From positions 60,725-124,724 of the forward strand of contig CAYWKS010000009.1 in NCBI GenBank assembly GCA_964458935.1: a stretch of DNA of 64,000 bases. Direction: 5' to 3'. Made by a program: the position numbers and the translations under genes. The notes under the pieces are model-generated. The model saw nothing but the letters and a program-made list of their open reading frames with translations, was not told where the DNA came from and did not search any database. Of the stretch, positions 41,741 through 50,798 are shown piece after piece. Source of the stretch: CAYWKS01 sp964458935 (GTDB lineage: Bacteria; Planctomycetota; Phycisphaerae; Phycisphaerales; Zrk34). The first letter of the stretch is position 1. Each line of letters begins with the position of its first letter.

Positions 41741-42991
41741 ATGTGGGATCGGCCTCAAGTGGCGCTGGGCGTGGTGTGGGCGCTGTGGGGCCTGCAGGCG
41801 TTGTGGTGCTGGTACAACGTGAACCTGTTCTTGCGCCGAACGCGGAAGCAGGGCATCCGCCAGGACGACAAGCCGCTGGAGGTGTACACGCCGCCGGCGG
41901 CGGTGATCGTGCCGGTCAAGGGCGCGGACGATCGCTTCGATGAGCACATCGCGGCGTTGACGGGTCAGGACTACCCCGGCTATCGCGTGCTGTTCGTGGT
42001 GGAGGGCGAGGCGGACCCGGCGTACGCGCAGTTGACGCGGTGGAAGGCGAGCCGGCCGACCGACGGCGTGCGCGTGGACGTGGTCGTGGCGGGGCTGGCC
42101 GAGGGCGAGGGGCAGAAGGTGCACAACCAGTTGCGGGCGTTGGAGGCCTTGGAGCCGGGCGACGAGGTGGTGGTCTTCGCCGATGCGGACGCGGTGCCGG
42201 ATGGCAAGTGGCTGGGTCGGCTGGTGTGGCGTCTGCGGCGTCCGAAGGTGGCGGCGACGACGGGGTATCGGTGGCTGGTGCCGACGGACGGTCGATTGGC
42301 GTCGCGGCTGGGCTCGGCGATGAACGCGCAGGTCGCGACCTTGCTCGGGCCGGATCGCCGCAACCACGCCTGGGGCGGGTCGATGGCGATGCGGCGGCAG
42401 ACGCTGGAGGCGGCGGACCTGGTGGGGCACTGGCGCGGGGCGTTGAGCGACGACTACCAGTTCACGCGGGCCGCCAGGCGGACGAAGGGCCGGCTGTACT
42501 TCCAGATGCGGTGCCTGGTGGCGTCGCCGGCGGCGTTCAGTTGGGCCCGGCTGTTCGAGTTCGGTCGGCGGCAGCACCTCATCACGCGGGTGTACGCGCC
42601 GGGGGTCTGGCTGATCGGGCTGATCGGCACGAGCCTGTACCTCGCGGGGTTGGTCACGGCGGTCGCCGCGGCGGTCGGGCCGTGGCGCGGGTGGGGGTGG
42701 GGCGTGGGCGCGCTGGCGGTGGTGATGGTGGCCGACCGGTTCCGCGGGGGTCGGCGTGAGGCGGTGGTGCGGGAGATCTTCGACGCATCGGTGGCGCGGC
42801 GGATCGAGCCGGCGCTGCGGCTGGAGCGGTGGGCCACGCCCCTGGTCATGGCGGTGCACTGGCTGATCATCGTGTCCAGCGCCTGGGGCCGGACGGTGCG
42901 GTGGTCGGGGGTGACGTACCGGGTACGCGGGCGGCAGCGGGTCCAGATCATCGCCCGCGCCACGCCGGAAGCCCCGGTCGAAAGCTGCTAA
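41741..42991 (+). CDS. GT2/GT21-type membrane glycosyltransferase
   Basis: A 416-residue processive-type or ceramide-glucosyltransferase-like enzyme. There is an N-terminal membrane helix and a GT-A domain with VIVPVKGADDRFDEHIAAL and DXD-like FADADAVPD. HAWGGSMAMRR and LSDDYQFTRA follow, with a QxxRW-like GRRQH segment, then two or more C-terminal helices. The arrangement resembles GT21 enzymes, including hopanoid HpnI. The acceptor is uncertain. It starts three bases after the DUF3307 stop, so it is in the same operon. Confidence 0.82.
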   Translation: MWDRPQVALGVVWALWGLQALWCWYNVNLFLRRTRKQGIRQDDKPLEVYTPPAAVIVPVKGADDRFDEHIAALTGQDYPGYRVLFVVEGEADPAYAQLTRWKASRPTDGVRVDVVVAGLAEGEGQKVHNQLRALEALEPGDEVVVFADADAVPDGKWLGRLVWRLRRPKVAATTGYRWLVPTDGRLASRLGSAMNAQVATLLGPDRRNHAWGGSMAMRRQTLEAADLVGHWRGALSDDYQFTRAARRTKGRLYFQMRCLVASPAAFSWARLFEFGRRQHLITRVYAPGVWLIGLIGTSLYLAGLVTAVAAAVGPWRGWGWGVGALAVVMVADRFRGGRREAVVREIFDASVARRIEPALRLERWATPLVMAVHWLIIVSSAWGRTVRWSGVTYRVRGRQRVQIIARATPEAPVESC

Positions 42992-43029
42992 ACTGCTGCG
43001 GACAAGCGACCGCGCGTGAGAACCCCGCC

Positions 43030-43446
43030 ATGAGTGAATCCACCGACCAGTTTCAACCGGGCACCCGCGTGCGCATCACGCAACAGATCCCCCAGCGCGA
43101 CGGCGATTGCTGGGTCACGGTCAACGATGGCCGCGTCGTCCGCTACGAACAGGCGCAGACCGGGTCGTGGTACGCCCATTCGCGGAACGATCGGCTGTGG
43201 CTGGACCGGCTGACCGTCCGGCGCGACGACGGCGAGATCAACGTCTATAACCTCGACCGGTACACGCACGTGGACGTGCTCGGCGAGGAGTCGGCGCCGA
43301 CCGAGCCGGGCGTGGTCAACACCGAGATCGAAGGCGGGTTCGAGATGGAAGTGACCGGCCACCGCCCGCAGGACCAAGTCCAGGGCGAGGGCCTGCCCGA
43401 CACGCCCAGCGGCGACCTCGGCACGCCGACCGAGCCGAGGGCCTGA
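43030..43446 (+). CDS. Conserved small protein of unknown function
   Basis: A 138-residue soluble protein beginning MSESTDQFQPGTRVRITQQI. The first 85 residues look like an SH3-like or KOW-like small beta-barrel (GTRVRITQQIPQRDGDCWV, LWLDRLTVRRDDGE); the tail is acidic and disordered. No motif points to a reaction. It starts 38 bases after the glycosyltransferase and may be the last gene of that operon. Confidence 0.6.
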   Translation: MSESTDQFQPGTRVRITQQIPQRDGDCWVTVNDGRVVRYEQAQTGSWYAHSRNDRLWLDRLTVRRDDGEINVYNLDRYTHVDVLGEESAPTEPGVVNTEIEGGFEMEVTGHRPQDQVQGEGLPDTPSGDLGTPTEPRA

Positions 43447-43467
43447 TCCCGGCGCCGGGCGCCGGCC

Positions 43468-43746
43468 TCATCGGGCCAACTCGCCCAGCGGCGTGATCGA
43501 CTCGACCTGCTCCGCGGCGAGCACGAGGTGATCGTGCCGCTTGAACACCCCCCATTTCGCCGCACGCCGCAGGTACTCGGCGCGGCTGACATCGCTGGCG
43601 TCGGCGTGATGTCGATCCACGTCCAGCAGGACCACCTTCGCCTGGTCCGCCTCGTGGCATCGGCCGATGTACACCGACCCGTCGTCGGTCTCGACGACGA
43701 CCGTGATCCCGTGCAGCGGGCCGAGATTATCGTGAAAGGTGCCCAT
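43468..43746 (-). CDS. Small conserved protein, role unknown
   Basis: A 92-residue protein. ITVVVETDDGSVYIGRCHEA followed by KVVLLDVDRHH and a helical segment SRAEYLRRAAKWGVFKRHDH suggests a compact beta-barrel (Sm/SH3-like) with one helix. It is seven bases downstream of the bacilliredoxin gene on the same strand and likely co-transcribed with it. Confidence 0.6.
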   Translation of the reverse strand: MGTFHDNLGPLHGITVVVETDDGSVYIGRCHEADQAKVVLLDVDRHHADASDVSRAEYLRRAAKWGVFKRHDHLVLAAEQVESITPLGELAR

Positions 43747-43753
43747 CCCGGAT

Positions 43754-44170
43754 TCAGCAGATCTCGTCGAAGACCGTGGTCAGGTCCTTCGCGATGGAGT
43801 GGGCGTCGCGGTTCTCGATACGGTGGCGGGGGATGTAATCGACGAGCTGGCCGTCCTTGATGACAAAGATCGACGGGCTGGAGGGGGGGCAGTCCGGGTA
43901 GCAGGCGCGAAAGCGGTCGGTCGCGTCGGTGTCCTGACCGGCGAAGACCGTGGCGACCTTGTCGGGCTTCTTGGCGTGCTCGAGCGACAGCGCCACCGCC
44001 GGCCGGGCCATCCCCGCCGCGCAGCCGCACACGCTGTTGATCACGACCATCGCCGTGCCCTGCTGGTCGGCCATGAACTGCTCGACCTGCTCCGCGGAGG
44101 TCAACTCCTGCACACCCAGCCGGGTCAGGTCTTCACGCATCGGTCGCACCATCAACTCGGGATAAGGCAT
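43754..44170 (-). CDS. BrxA/BrxB-family bacilliredoxin
   Basis: About 138 residues, the normal length of YphP/YqiW (DUF1094) proteins. Family hallmarks are PMREDLTRLGVQELTSAEQV and the active-site CGC in NSVCGCAAGMARP. The central FRACYPDCPPSSPSIFV is also typical. These proteins remove bacillithiol or similar low-molecular-weight thiols from proteins and have weak disulfide isomerase activity. ATG 44170 (MPYPEL) has a GGAG site and matches the usual family start; 44203 would add 11 residues. Confidence 0.9.
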   Translation of the reverse strand: MPYPELMVRPMREDLTRLGVQELTSAEQVEQFMADQQGTAMVVINSVCGCAAGMARPAVALSLEHAKKPDKVATVFAGQDTDATDRFRACYPDCPPSSPSIFVIKDGQLVDYIPRHRIENRDAHSIAKDLTTVFDEIC

Positions 44171-44440
44171 CTTCGCGGGCTCCGGTTTCGGGGTTACAGG
44201 CATCGTCAAGTGCGCGAATGGTAGAGACAGGCGGTGGGCATTTCCACGCCGCCGGCGCTCGCGTCGCTTTGGCGCGCGCCGCCCGGCAGCGCGAATTGGG
44301 GGGTTGGAGGATTTCCGAAAATTTTTGTTACTGAGCCCGCCCGCGGGGTTTGCGCCACAGGACCCGCTCTCCGGTGACGCTTGCGTGCGCGCCGCCGGGG
44401 AGCGCCGCCCAAGGGTGAGAGCACAAGGGGAACTCGGCCC

Positions 44441-45997
44441 ATGAACACCGCATCCGCACCCGCTCGATCCGCCGGCGTCGACAACGACCTGATCCAACTG
44501 CTCATCCAGCAGCACCTGACCCAGATCCGCCCGGCCCTCGAACGCCTCTGGGACTACTACCGCAACGAGCTGGACTTCCAGAGCCGCGACGCCCAGCGGT
44601 CGTATCGCGCCGCCCAGGCGCGCGGCCTGCCCCGACGGCTCACCCACGCCCACCGCGCCGGCCACGGCGACGACCTGGCCGCTCGCGAGATCGTCGTCGA
44701 GAACGATATCGCCTGGCGCATCCACACCCTCGTCGACTTCATGTTCGGCAAGCCGGTCGGCATCCAGTCGCTCGCCGACGACCCGGCCCGGGCCGAGCTG
44801 ATCGAACGCGTGCTGCAAACGGTCTTCGACGCCAACGGCGGCGTGGCGTTCTTCCAGGACGCGGCGCTGCTGGGCAGCATCTACGGCTTCGTCGATCTGC
44901 TGGTCCGCCCTGACGGGCTTCCGGGGTCCTCGGCCAACGCCCAGGCGGCGGAGGCGGGCGCCGGGGCCGGGGCGGGCGATCGCTCCCCATCCGGGGCCCC
45001 GTCTAACCCATCCAACGCCGAGCGCGTGCTCGCACGCGCCTCGCTGCTGCAACTTGAGACGGTCGAGGCCTTGCGGGCGATCCCCGTCCTGAACCCCGGC
45101 GACTACCGCCGGCTCGACGCCTACGTGCTGCACTACACCCGCCCGACCCACCGCGTCGATCGCGACTCGGTGTTGGCCAGGCTGGTCGGCGGCGACGGCC
45201 GACCCCGGCATCGCCAGGCCACCGTCGACGTGACCGAGCACTGGACCGCGGACGAGGTCCGCGTCTACCACGACAACCGGCTGGTGCGTCGCGCGGCGAA
45301 CGCGATCGGCCGGCTGCCCGTGGTGCACGTCCAGAACCTGCCCCAGCCGTTCTACTACGAAGGGCTCAGCGAGGTCGAGCCGCTCATCCCCCTCCAGGAC
45401 GAGCTGAACACGCGGCTGAGCGACCGGGCCAACCGCGTCACCTTCCAGTCGTTCAAGATGTACCTGGGCAAGGGGATCGAGAACTTCCTCGAGCGGCCGG
45501 TCGCGCCGGGCCAGATGTGGACCACCGACAACCCCGACGCCCAGATCGAGGCGTTCGGCGGCGACGCGCCCACGCCCAGTGAGGAGGCGCACATCAACGA
45601 GGTCCGCGAGGCGATGGACAAGACCAGCGCGGTGACCGCCGTCGCCGCCGGCCTGCTCCGCAACAAGGTCGGCAACCTCACCAGCGAGAACGCGCTGCGG
45701 ATCGTGATGATGGGCCTGCTCGCGCGCACCGAGAAGAAGCGGCTGACCTACGGGCAGGGCATCGAGCGGCTGTGCGAGCTGATCCTGCACACGCTCGACG
45801 TGGCCGGCGCGCTCTCGACCGATCCCGACGAGCGACGGGTGCGGCTGCACTGGCAGTCGCCCATCCCCGAGAACACGACCCAGCGGCTGCGCGACGCGGA
45901 GATCAAGGCCCGCCTGGGCGTGCCCCGCGACGTCGTGCTCGCCGAGCTGGGCTACGACACACACCAGCGGCAGACCGCCGCAGAAGGAGTCCACTGA
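44441..45997 (+). CDS. Phage portal protein (SPP1 gp6-like)
   Basis: A 518-residue portal. The family pattern is visible in LERLWDYYRNELDFQ, ENDIAWRIHTLVDFMFGKPV, IPVLNPGDYRRLDAYVLHYTR and IGRLPVVHVQNLP, followed by LIPLQDELNTRLSDRANRVTFQSF, all characteristic of SPP1-type portals. It forms the dodecameric gate in the capsid vertex through which terminase pumps DNA. It opens part 2 of the phage-like set. ATG 44441 follows AAGGGG; the stop overlaps the scaffold start by one base. Confidence 0.88.
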   Translation: MNTASAPARSAGVDNDLIQLLIQQHLTQIRPALERLWDYYRNELDFQSRDAQRSYRAAQARGLPRRLTHAHRAGHGDDLAAREIVVENDIAWRIHTLVDFMFGKPVGIQSLADDPARAELIERVLQTVFDANGGVAFFQDAALLGSIYGFVDLLVRPDGLPGSSANAQAAEAGAGAGAGDRSPSGAPSNPSNAERVLARASLLQLETVEALRAIPVLNPGDYRRLDAYVLHYTRPTHRVDRDSVLARLVGGDGRPRHRQATVDVTEHWTADEVRVYHDNRLVRRAANAIGRLPVVHVQNLPQPFYYEGLSEVEPLIPLQDELNTRLSDRANRVTFQSFKMYLGKGIENFLERPVAPGQMWTTDNPDAQIEAFGGDAPTPSEEAHINEVREAMDKTSAVTAVAAGLLRNKVGNLTSENALRIVMMGLLARTEKKRLTYGQGIERLCELILHTLDVAGALSTDPDERRVRLHWQSPIPENTTQRLRDAEIKARLGVPRDVVLAELGYDTHQRQTAAEGVH

Positions 45998-46527
45998 TGA
46001 CCACGACGACAGAGACAGCGCAGCCGACGGTCGAGCCCGACCGCGAGCCGCACGACCCGCCGGATGCCGGGCGGGACGGGGCGGAGGAGAAGCTGGTGCC
46101 GGTGGGAGAGTCGATCCGCTATCGCCGCCGCGCCCAGCAGGCCGAGCACAAGCTCACGGAGCTGCAGCAGATGCTGGAGCGGTCGCAGGCGGAGCTGGGC
46201 GAGGCGAGGCGTTCGCTGGAGGAGGCCGAACGCCGACGCGGCATCGACCAGTTGCTCGTCGAGGCCGACGCGATCGACCTCGAGGCGGCGCGGCTGCTGA
46301 CGGAGGCCGCCGTGGCGCAGATGGATGACGCCGACGTGGCGGAGGTGGTCGACGACCTGCGCCGCCACAAGCCGTACCTGTTCCGCCGTACGGATTCGGT
46401 CGGGGCGATGTCGCCCCGACCGCGCCGCGACGACGGCGGTCCGGCCGATGAAGCCGCGGCGATGGCCCTGGCCTCGGGCAATCGCCGCGACCTGTTGCGA
46501 TACCTCCGCCTCCGCCGCGGCGCCTGA
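45997..46527 (+). CDS. Probable capsid scaffolding protein
   Basis: A 176-residue protein, acidic at the start, with a central coiled coil (RAQQAEHKLTELQQMLERS, ELGEARRSLEEAERRR) and a basic tail (LRRHKPYLFRR ... RDLLRYLRLRRGA). Size, coiled coil, basic end and position between portal and major capsid are those of scaffolding proteins. No protease gene or domain is seen, so any removal of the scaffold would need another route. Confidence 0.75.
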   Translation: MTTTTETAQPTVEPDREPHDPPDAGRDGAEEKLVPVGESIRYRRRAQQAEHKLTELQQMLERSQAELGEARRSLEEAERRRGIDQLLVEADAIDLEAARLLTEAAVAQMDDADVAEVVDDLRRHKPYLFRRTDSVGAMSPRPRRDDGGPADEAAAMALASGNRRDLLRYLRLRRGA

Positions 46528-46606
46528 GCCCGATCCGCTCACGTCGCGGCGATGCGGGCCCTGACCGCGCGGGCAGAACATCACACCCATTATCGGGAGA
46601 ACCACC

Positions 46607-47785
46607 ATGGCATTCACTGGCAAGGCAACCTATGGCGCCGGCGCGACGCTGCCGGAAATCGCCGAAGACGTCGCTGACATCATCGGGATCGTCAGCCCGT
46701 ACGAGACGCCGCTGCTCGATCACCTCGGCGACCCTCACCGCGTCGCCACGAGCACGCGGCACGAGTGGCTCGAGGACGAACTGCTGCCCAACGCCGACGC
46801 CGTCGCGACCGGGCACGCCTTCAGCGACCCCGACGCCGATACCGAGTTCGCCGTGACGCACGTCGACCGCTTCCGCGTCGGCGATCAGGTTCAAGCGGCC
46901 GGGTCGCGCGAGGTCATGCTCGTCACCGAGGTCGACGGCGGCAACGACACGATCACGGTGGTGCGGGGTTACGGCTCGACGACGCCCGAGGACCTCGCCG
47001 CCGAGCAGGTCCTGCGGGTCCTGGGCAACGCCGCCCTCGAGGGCGACGACGCGCCCAGCGCCCGGCAGACCCACCGCGTGCGCCGCAGCAACTACACGCA
47101 GATCTTCACCTCCGGCGTCGAGGTCAGCGGGACCCAGCAGGCGGTGAACACGGTCGGCGTGGCCGACGAGCTGGACTACCAGAAGACCGAGCGGCTGCGC
47201 GAGATGATCCGCGACCTGGAGAACTGCGTGGTCAACGGCGTGGCGCCGGCGTCGAGCCCGGAGGGCAGCGCGACCGTTCGCCGCACCATGAAGGGCATCA
47301 TCCCCTTCCTCGGCACCAACGTCTTCACGCCGGGCATCGGCCCCATCCCCGCCGGCGGCGGGACCGGCACGGACGAGCTGACCGAGGCGGTGCTCAACGC
47401 GGCGCTGCGCGCCATCTGGGAGCAGTCGGCCGGGCAGATCGACACCATCGTCGTGAACGGGCTGCAGAAGCGGCGGATCAACAGCTTCGTCACGTCCAGC
47501 CGTGGGTTCGACGCGTCGGAGACGCGGTTCCGCGACCTGGTCAGCGTGTACGAGTCGGACTTCGGCGTCTGCCGCGTCGTGCTCAGCCGCTGGGTCCCCG
47601 CGGACACGATGCTCCTGCTGGATTCGTCGCGGATCGACGTGCTGCCGCTGGCGAAGCGGAGCTTCCACTACCGCGCCCACAGCGCCGGTGGCGACCGCGA
47701 GAGCGGCCAGCTCATCGGCGAGTACACGCTCGAGCTGCGCAACGAGAACGCCCACGGCCTGGTCCGCGGGCTGGCCGCGAGCTGA
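46607..47785 (+). CDS. Major capsid protein, SU10/DUF5309 type (HK97 fold)
   Basis: A 392-residue shell protein. The family start TLPEIAEDVADIIGIVSPYE, with TPLLDHLG following, is followed by KRRIN and FRDLVSVYESDFGVCRVVLSR and the C-terminal GEYTLELRNENAHGLVRG. These match the SU10-type capsid proteins (DUF5309). It should assemble around the scaffold into the procapsid. The gene is full length with no disruptions, which argues for continued selection. Confidence 0.88.
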   Translation: MAFTGKATYGAGATLPEIAEDVADIIGIVSPYETPLLDHLGDPHRVATSTRHEWLEDELLPNADAVATGHAFSDPDADTEFAVTHVDRFRVGDQVQAAGSREVMLVTEVDGGNDTITVVRGYGSTTPEDLAAEQVLRVLGNAALEGDDAPSARQTHRVRRSNYTQIFTSGVEVSGTQQAVNTVGVADELDYQKTERLREMIRDLENCVVNGVAPASSPEGSATVRRTMKGIIPFLGTNVFTPGIGPIPAGGGTGTDELTEAVLNAALRAIWEQSAGQIDTIVVNGLQKRRINSFVTSSRGFDASETRFRDLVSVYESDFGVCRVVLSRWVPADTMLLLDSSRIDVLPLAKRSFHYRAHSAGGDRESGQLIGEYTLELRNENAHGLVRGLAAS

Positions 47786-47858
47786 CACCGTACCCCCTGA
47801 TCCCGGTCGCGGCGCCCCGCCGGGGCGTCGCGGCCTTTCCACCACGGAGCGCTTCGCC

Positions 47859-48488
47859 ATGACCAGCTTCGCCAACGATGCCGACCTCATGCCCTACGAC
47901 CCCGGCGCGTTCATCGACCTCGCCGGCGTCGCGCAGACGCTGATCGAACGCGCCGACGGCCAGCTCCACAGCGTCACCTTGACCAGCGCGACCGGGGGGT
48001 TCGACGCCCTCAGCGTCGGGCACGTGCTGGTGATCCGCAGCGGGCCGGCCGCCGGCATGGCCGCGCCGATCGCCGCGGTCACTGACGCGAACACGGTCGA
48101 GCTGGCTTCGCCCCCGGTGGGGCTGGGTGCGTCGACGGGCCTGACGGTCCTGGCACGCACATTCGCGCCCCAGGCCCGGCAGGTCCACGAACAACTGCTC
48201 AGGTCGATCGGCATCGACGCGGACGATCCGCAGTGCCCGCTGACCGTGGAGGCGATCGTTTCGACGGCGCTGATGCGGCGGCTGGAGGCGCTGGGCACGC
48301 TGGCGATGGCGTACCAGGCCGCGACGAGCGCGGCCGAGGGCGAACCGGGCTGGGCCGCCAAGGCCGCGTCGTACGAGCAGCGGTTCGCGCGGGCGGTCGC
48401 GTCGGCGCGCGTGCTGATCGATACCGACGGGGACGGCTTGGCTGACGCGTGGCGCAGCCCGGTCGCCGGTCGCCTGGTGCGGAGGTGA
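47859..48488 (+). CDS. Putative head-tail connector protein
   Basis: A 209-residue protein. An N-terminal beta-rich part (LHSVTLTSATGGFDALSVGHVLVI) and a C-terminal helical part (AIVSTALMRRLEALGTLAMAYQ ... RARVLIDTDGDGLAD read with gaps) fit an adaptor, but no family signature is certain. Position immediately after the capsid gene is the main support. The Asp-rich VLIDTDGDGLAD near the end resembles a calcium-binding loop. Confidence 0.5.
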   Translation: MTSFANDADLMPYDPGAFIDLAGVAQTLIERADGQLHSVTLTSATGGFDALSVGHVLVIRSGPAAGMAAPIAAVTDANTVELASPPVGLGASTGLTVLARTFAPQARQVHEQLLRSIGIDADDPQCPLTVEAIVSTALMRRLEALGTLAMAYQAATSAAEGEPGWAAKAASYEQRFARAVASARVLIDTDGDGLADAWRSPVAGRLVRR

Positions 48489-48492
48489 TGTC

Positions 48493-48861
48493 ATGAGCAG
48501 CTTCAAGGGCAAGAACCTGTTCGGCTCCGGGCCGCACCGATTCACCGTGCACGGCCGCTCGCTGCGTCACGCGGCGCGGCCGTCGCCCGGCGGCGACGGC
48601 GTGCAGGTGACCGCCCAGGGCCGCGACGCCCGCCGCGTGGACCAGACCGGCACGCTGCGCGCCGACGACGTGGCGCGGATGCAGGCGCAGCTCGACGCCA
48701 TCGAGGCGGAGCTCGACGGCGTCGCGGGCGAACTCGTCGACGATCGCGGCCGGGTGTACGCCGACGTGCTCATGCTGCAGTTTGCGCCGGGCGCGATCCG
48801 CGGCGTCGGTCGGCGGCTCGCCTTGGACTACACGATCGCTTACCTGCAGGGCCAACCGTGA
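48493..48861 (+). CDS. Small virion-associated candidate
   Basis: A 122-residue protein starting MSSFKGKNLFGSGPHRFTVH, with a helical middle (ARMQAQLDAIEAELDGVAGE) and end. GGAGGTGAT lies directly before the start. It overlaps the next gene by four bases (GTGA). Tail-completion or neck protein is possible from position alone. Confidence 0.5.
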   Translation: MSSFKGKNLFGSGPHRFTVHGRSLRHAARPSPGGDGVQVTAQGRDARRVDQTGTLRADDVARMQAQLDAIEAELDGVAGELVDDRGRVYADVLMLQFAPGAIRGVGRRLALDYTIAYLQGQP

Positions 48862-49562
48862 ACGAGCCGACCCAATCCATCTTCGAGCAGGTGCTGCTGC
48901 GGCACGTCGAGCCGGACGTCCCGGGTCCGGCGCTGCTGACCTGGCGGGCCGACGCGGGCGAGCACCTCGTGCAGGTGTACGTCAACGGTCGCCTGGCCGA
49001 TGTGACGCAGCGGCCCGACCAGCGGGAGCTTTGGGTGCATCTCGACCGGGCCGGCGCGGCGCGCGTGGAGCTGATCGCGGTCGATCCGCGGGATCGATGG
49101 CGCGACAACGCCTCGCGGCTCGCGGGTTGGACGCCGAAGCACGTGCACGCGGCGGTGTTGCGTTTCGCCCGTGACGAAGCGCTGCCGATCGAGACGCGCG
49201 TGACGATCGACGTGGACGGTGAGCGGCACACGGTCGAACCCCTGTGGCGGGCGGCCGACCACCGCGGCGGGTTTGGCGCGTTGTTCGGTGTCGGGGAGTT
49301 CGGGCGGGACGCGGCGACCGGCGTGGGGCTCGGGCTGGGCGAGTTCGGCGCGGGGGGATTCGGGTGGGACGGGGCGGCGTGGCGGTGGCGCGATGAACGC
49401 CTGTCGCCGGGCGAGCACGTGATCGACTGCCGCATGACCGACGCGCACGGGCGGACCGTCGCTCAACTCGCTCAACCGGCGCGCGTGGTTATCGACGCGC
49501 CACCGGTCGTGGCCGGCGACCCCGCGATCGATGACCAGCTACACCTGACCTGGACACGTTGA
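48858..49562 (+). CDS. Putative tail or appendage protein with Ig-like parts
   Basis: A 234-residue protein starting with GTG. The first 100 residues look like a fibronectin/Ig-like domain (PALLTWRADAGEHLVQVYVNGRLA with breaks). The middle is Gly/Phe-rich (GALFGVGEFG, LGEFGAGGFGWDG), and another beta-sandwich-like end follows (LSPGEHVIDCRMTDAHGRTV). The Gly-rich middle with repeated GEFG is unusual. It is coupled to the preceding gene by overlap. I do not recognise a named family. Confidence 0.5.
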   Translation: MNEPTQSIFEQVLLRHVEPDVPGPALLTWRADAGEHLVQVYVNGRLADVTQRPDQRELWVHLDRAGAARVELIAVDPRDRWRDNASRLAGWTPKHVHAAVLRFARDEALPIETRVTIDVDGERHTVEPLWRAADHRGGFGALFGVGEFGRDAATGVGLGLGEFGAGGFGWDGAAWRWRDERLSPGEHVIDCRMTDAHGRTVAQLAQPARVVIDAPPVVAGDPAIDDQLHLTWTR

Positions 49563-49601
49563 CGACGAACAGCGAACCGCCGGGCGGCGAGGAGGCTTGT
49601 G

Positions 49602-50774
49602 ATGACCGAGCGATACCCATCCGAAGAGCAATTGCTGGCGATCGAGACGGACGCGGCGACGGGCGTGGAGATGATCCCCACCGGCGCGAGCCCGTACTAC
49701 CTGCATTTCCGCAAGCTCGTGCAGCGGATGCTGCTGGCGTGCACCCGCTCCAACGACCTGCGCGTCTATGCCGACGGCGATCTGACGTTCGGGGTCCGGC
49801 CCGGGTCGTGCGTGATCGGCAACGACGCGGTCGCCTTCGACGGCGTGACGGCCCGGGCGGCGGACAACAACGTGACGACAAGCGTCTGGCTCGACGACGG
49901 GGGAGCGATCCAGACCGCGACCGACGGGTTCCCGGCGGATCGCACGACCCACGTGCCGCTGGCGGAGATCGTCACCGAAGCCGGCGCGATCACAGCGCTG
50001 ACCGACCGGCGCGGCCGGGCGTTCCTGTTCATCCCCGACGTGTCGACGCTCGGCTTGAGCGCGACGGTTGCGGAGATCGACCGGGCGCTCGCGGGGGTCG
50101 ACCCGACGGTCACGGCGGCGGCGCTGGGTGATCTGACGGCCGGGTCGCAGTCGAGCGCCGACGGGCTGCACCGGCACGATGCGATGACCCATGACGTGGC
50201 GGGTGAGGCGAGCTTCACGCTGGCCAACGTCAACGCGGACGCGGCGACGAACGCCGTGCTTCGGTTCAGCCTGCCCAGTCGCCTGCCGTGGACGCCGTCG
50301 CTCGCGCCCGACCTGGACAACGGCTGGCTGCGTCAGCGGCGCGGCGCGGACAGCTATGCCATGGTCGGCGTCGTGCCGGTGGCGTTCACCCATGAAGGCG
50401 CGTTGACCGGTTCGCTGACCGGCAAGCTCCTGGGCGTCGTCCCGGTCGACGGCGTGGTCAGCGATGTCATCCTTTCCGTGGGGGCCAACATCGTTTCGGA
50501 CAACGCCGGCGACGGGGTGGCGGCGGTGGCGCGGGTCAACGCCACGGCGCTGACGACGGCGCACCCGGCGATCACCGACGCGGCCGGGGCCGGCTTCCGC
50601 TCCACCGCCCAGGGCCACGGCGCCGCCGCCGTGGTCAAGTCCGCCGGCGCCGAACGGGTCACCCGCGGGGATGTGCTGACTGTTGACCTGGCCCGTACGG
50701 CGGCCGGCTCCATCAGCCAGGAAGCGGCCGACGTGGTGGTGATGGTCGTGATCCGCGCCGCCGCGCCCGAATGA
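49602..50774 (+). CDS. Putative virion structural or tail protein
   Basis: A 390-residue protein. The N-terminal half (YYLHFRKLVQRMLLACTRSNDLRV read with breaks, then beta strands AVAFDGVTARAADNN) resembles distal tail/baseplate-type beta domains. The C-terminal part holds VGVVPVAFTHEGALTGSLTG and many Val/Ala strands. ATG 49602 has GGAGG six bases upstream. Its assignment rests on location between capsid and appendage genes and on the beta-rich, repeat-like composition. Confidence 0.5.
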   Translation: MTERYPSEEQLLAIETDAATGVEMIPTGASPYYLHFRKLVQRMLLACTRSNDLRVYADGDLTFGVRPGSCVIGNDAVAFDGVTARAADNNVTTSVWLDDGGAIQTATDGFPADRTTHVPLAEIVTEAGAITALTDRRGRAFLFIPDVSTLGLSATVAEIDRALAGVDPTVTAAALGDLTAGSQSSADGLHRHDAMTHDVAGEASFTLANVNADAATNAVLRFSLPSRLPWTPSLAPDLDNGWLRQRRGADSYAMVGVVPVAFTHEGALTGSLTGKLLGVVPVDGVVSDVILSVGANIVSDNAGDGVAAVARVNATALTTAHPAITDAAGAGFRSTAQGHGAAAVVKSAGAERVTRGDVLTVDLARTAAGSISQEAADVVVMVVIRAAAPE

Positions 50775-50798
50775 GCCGCATGCATAGGAGCTCGCGCT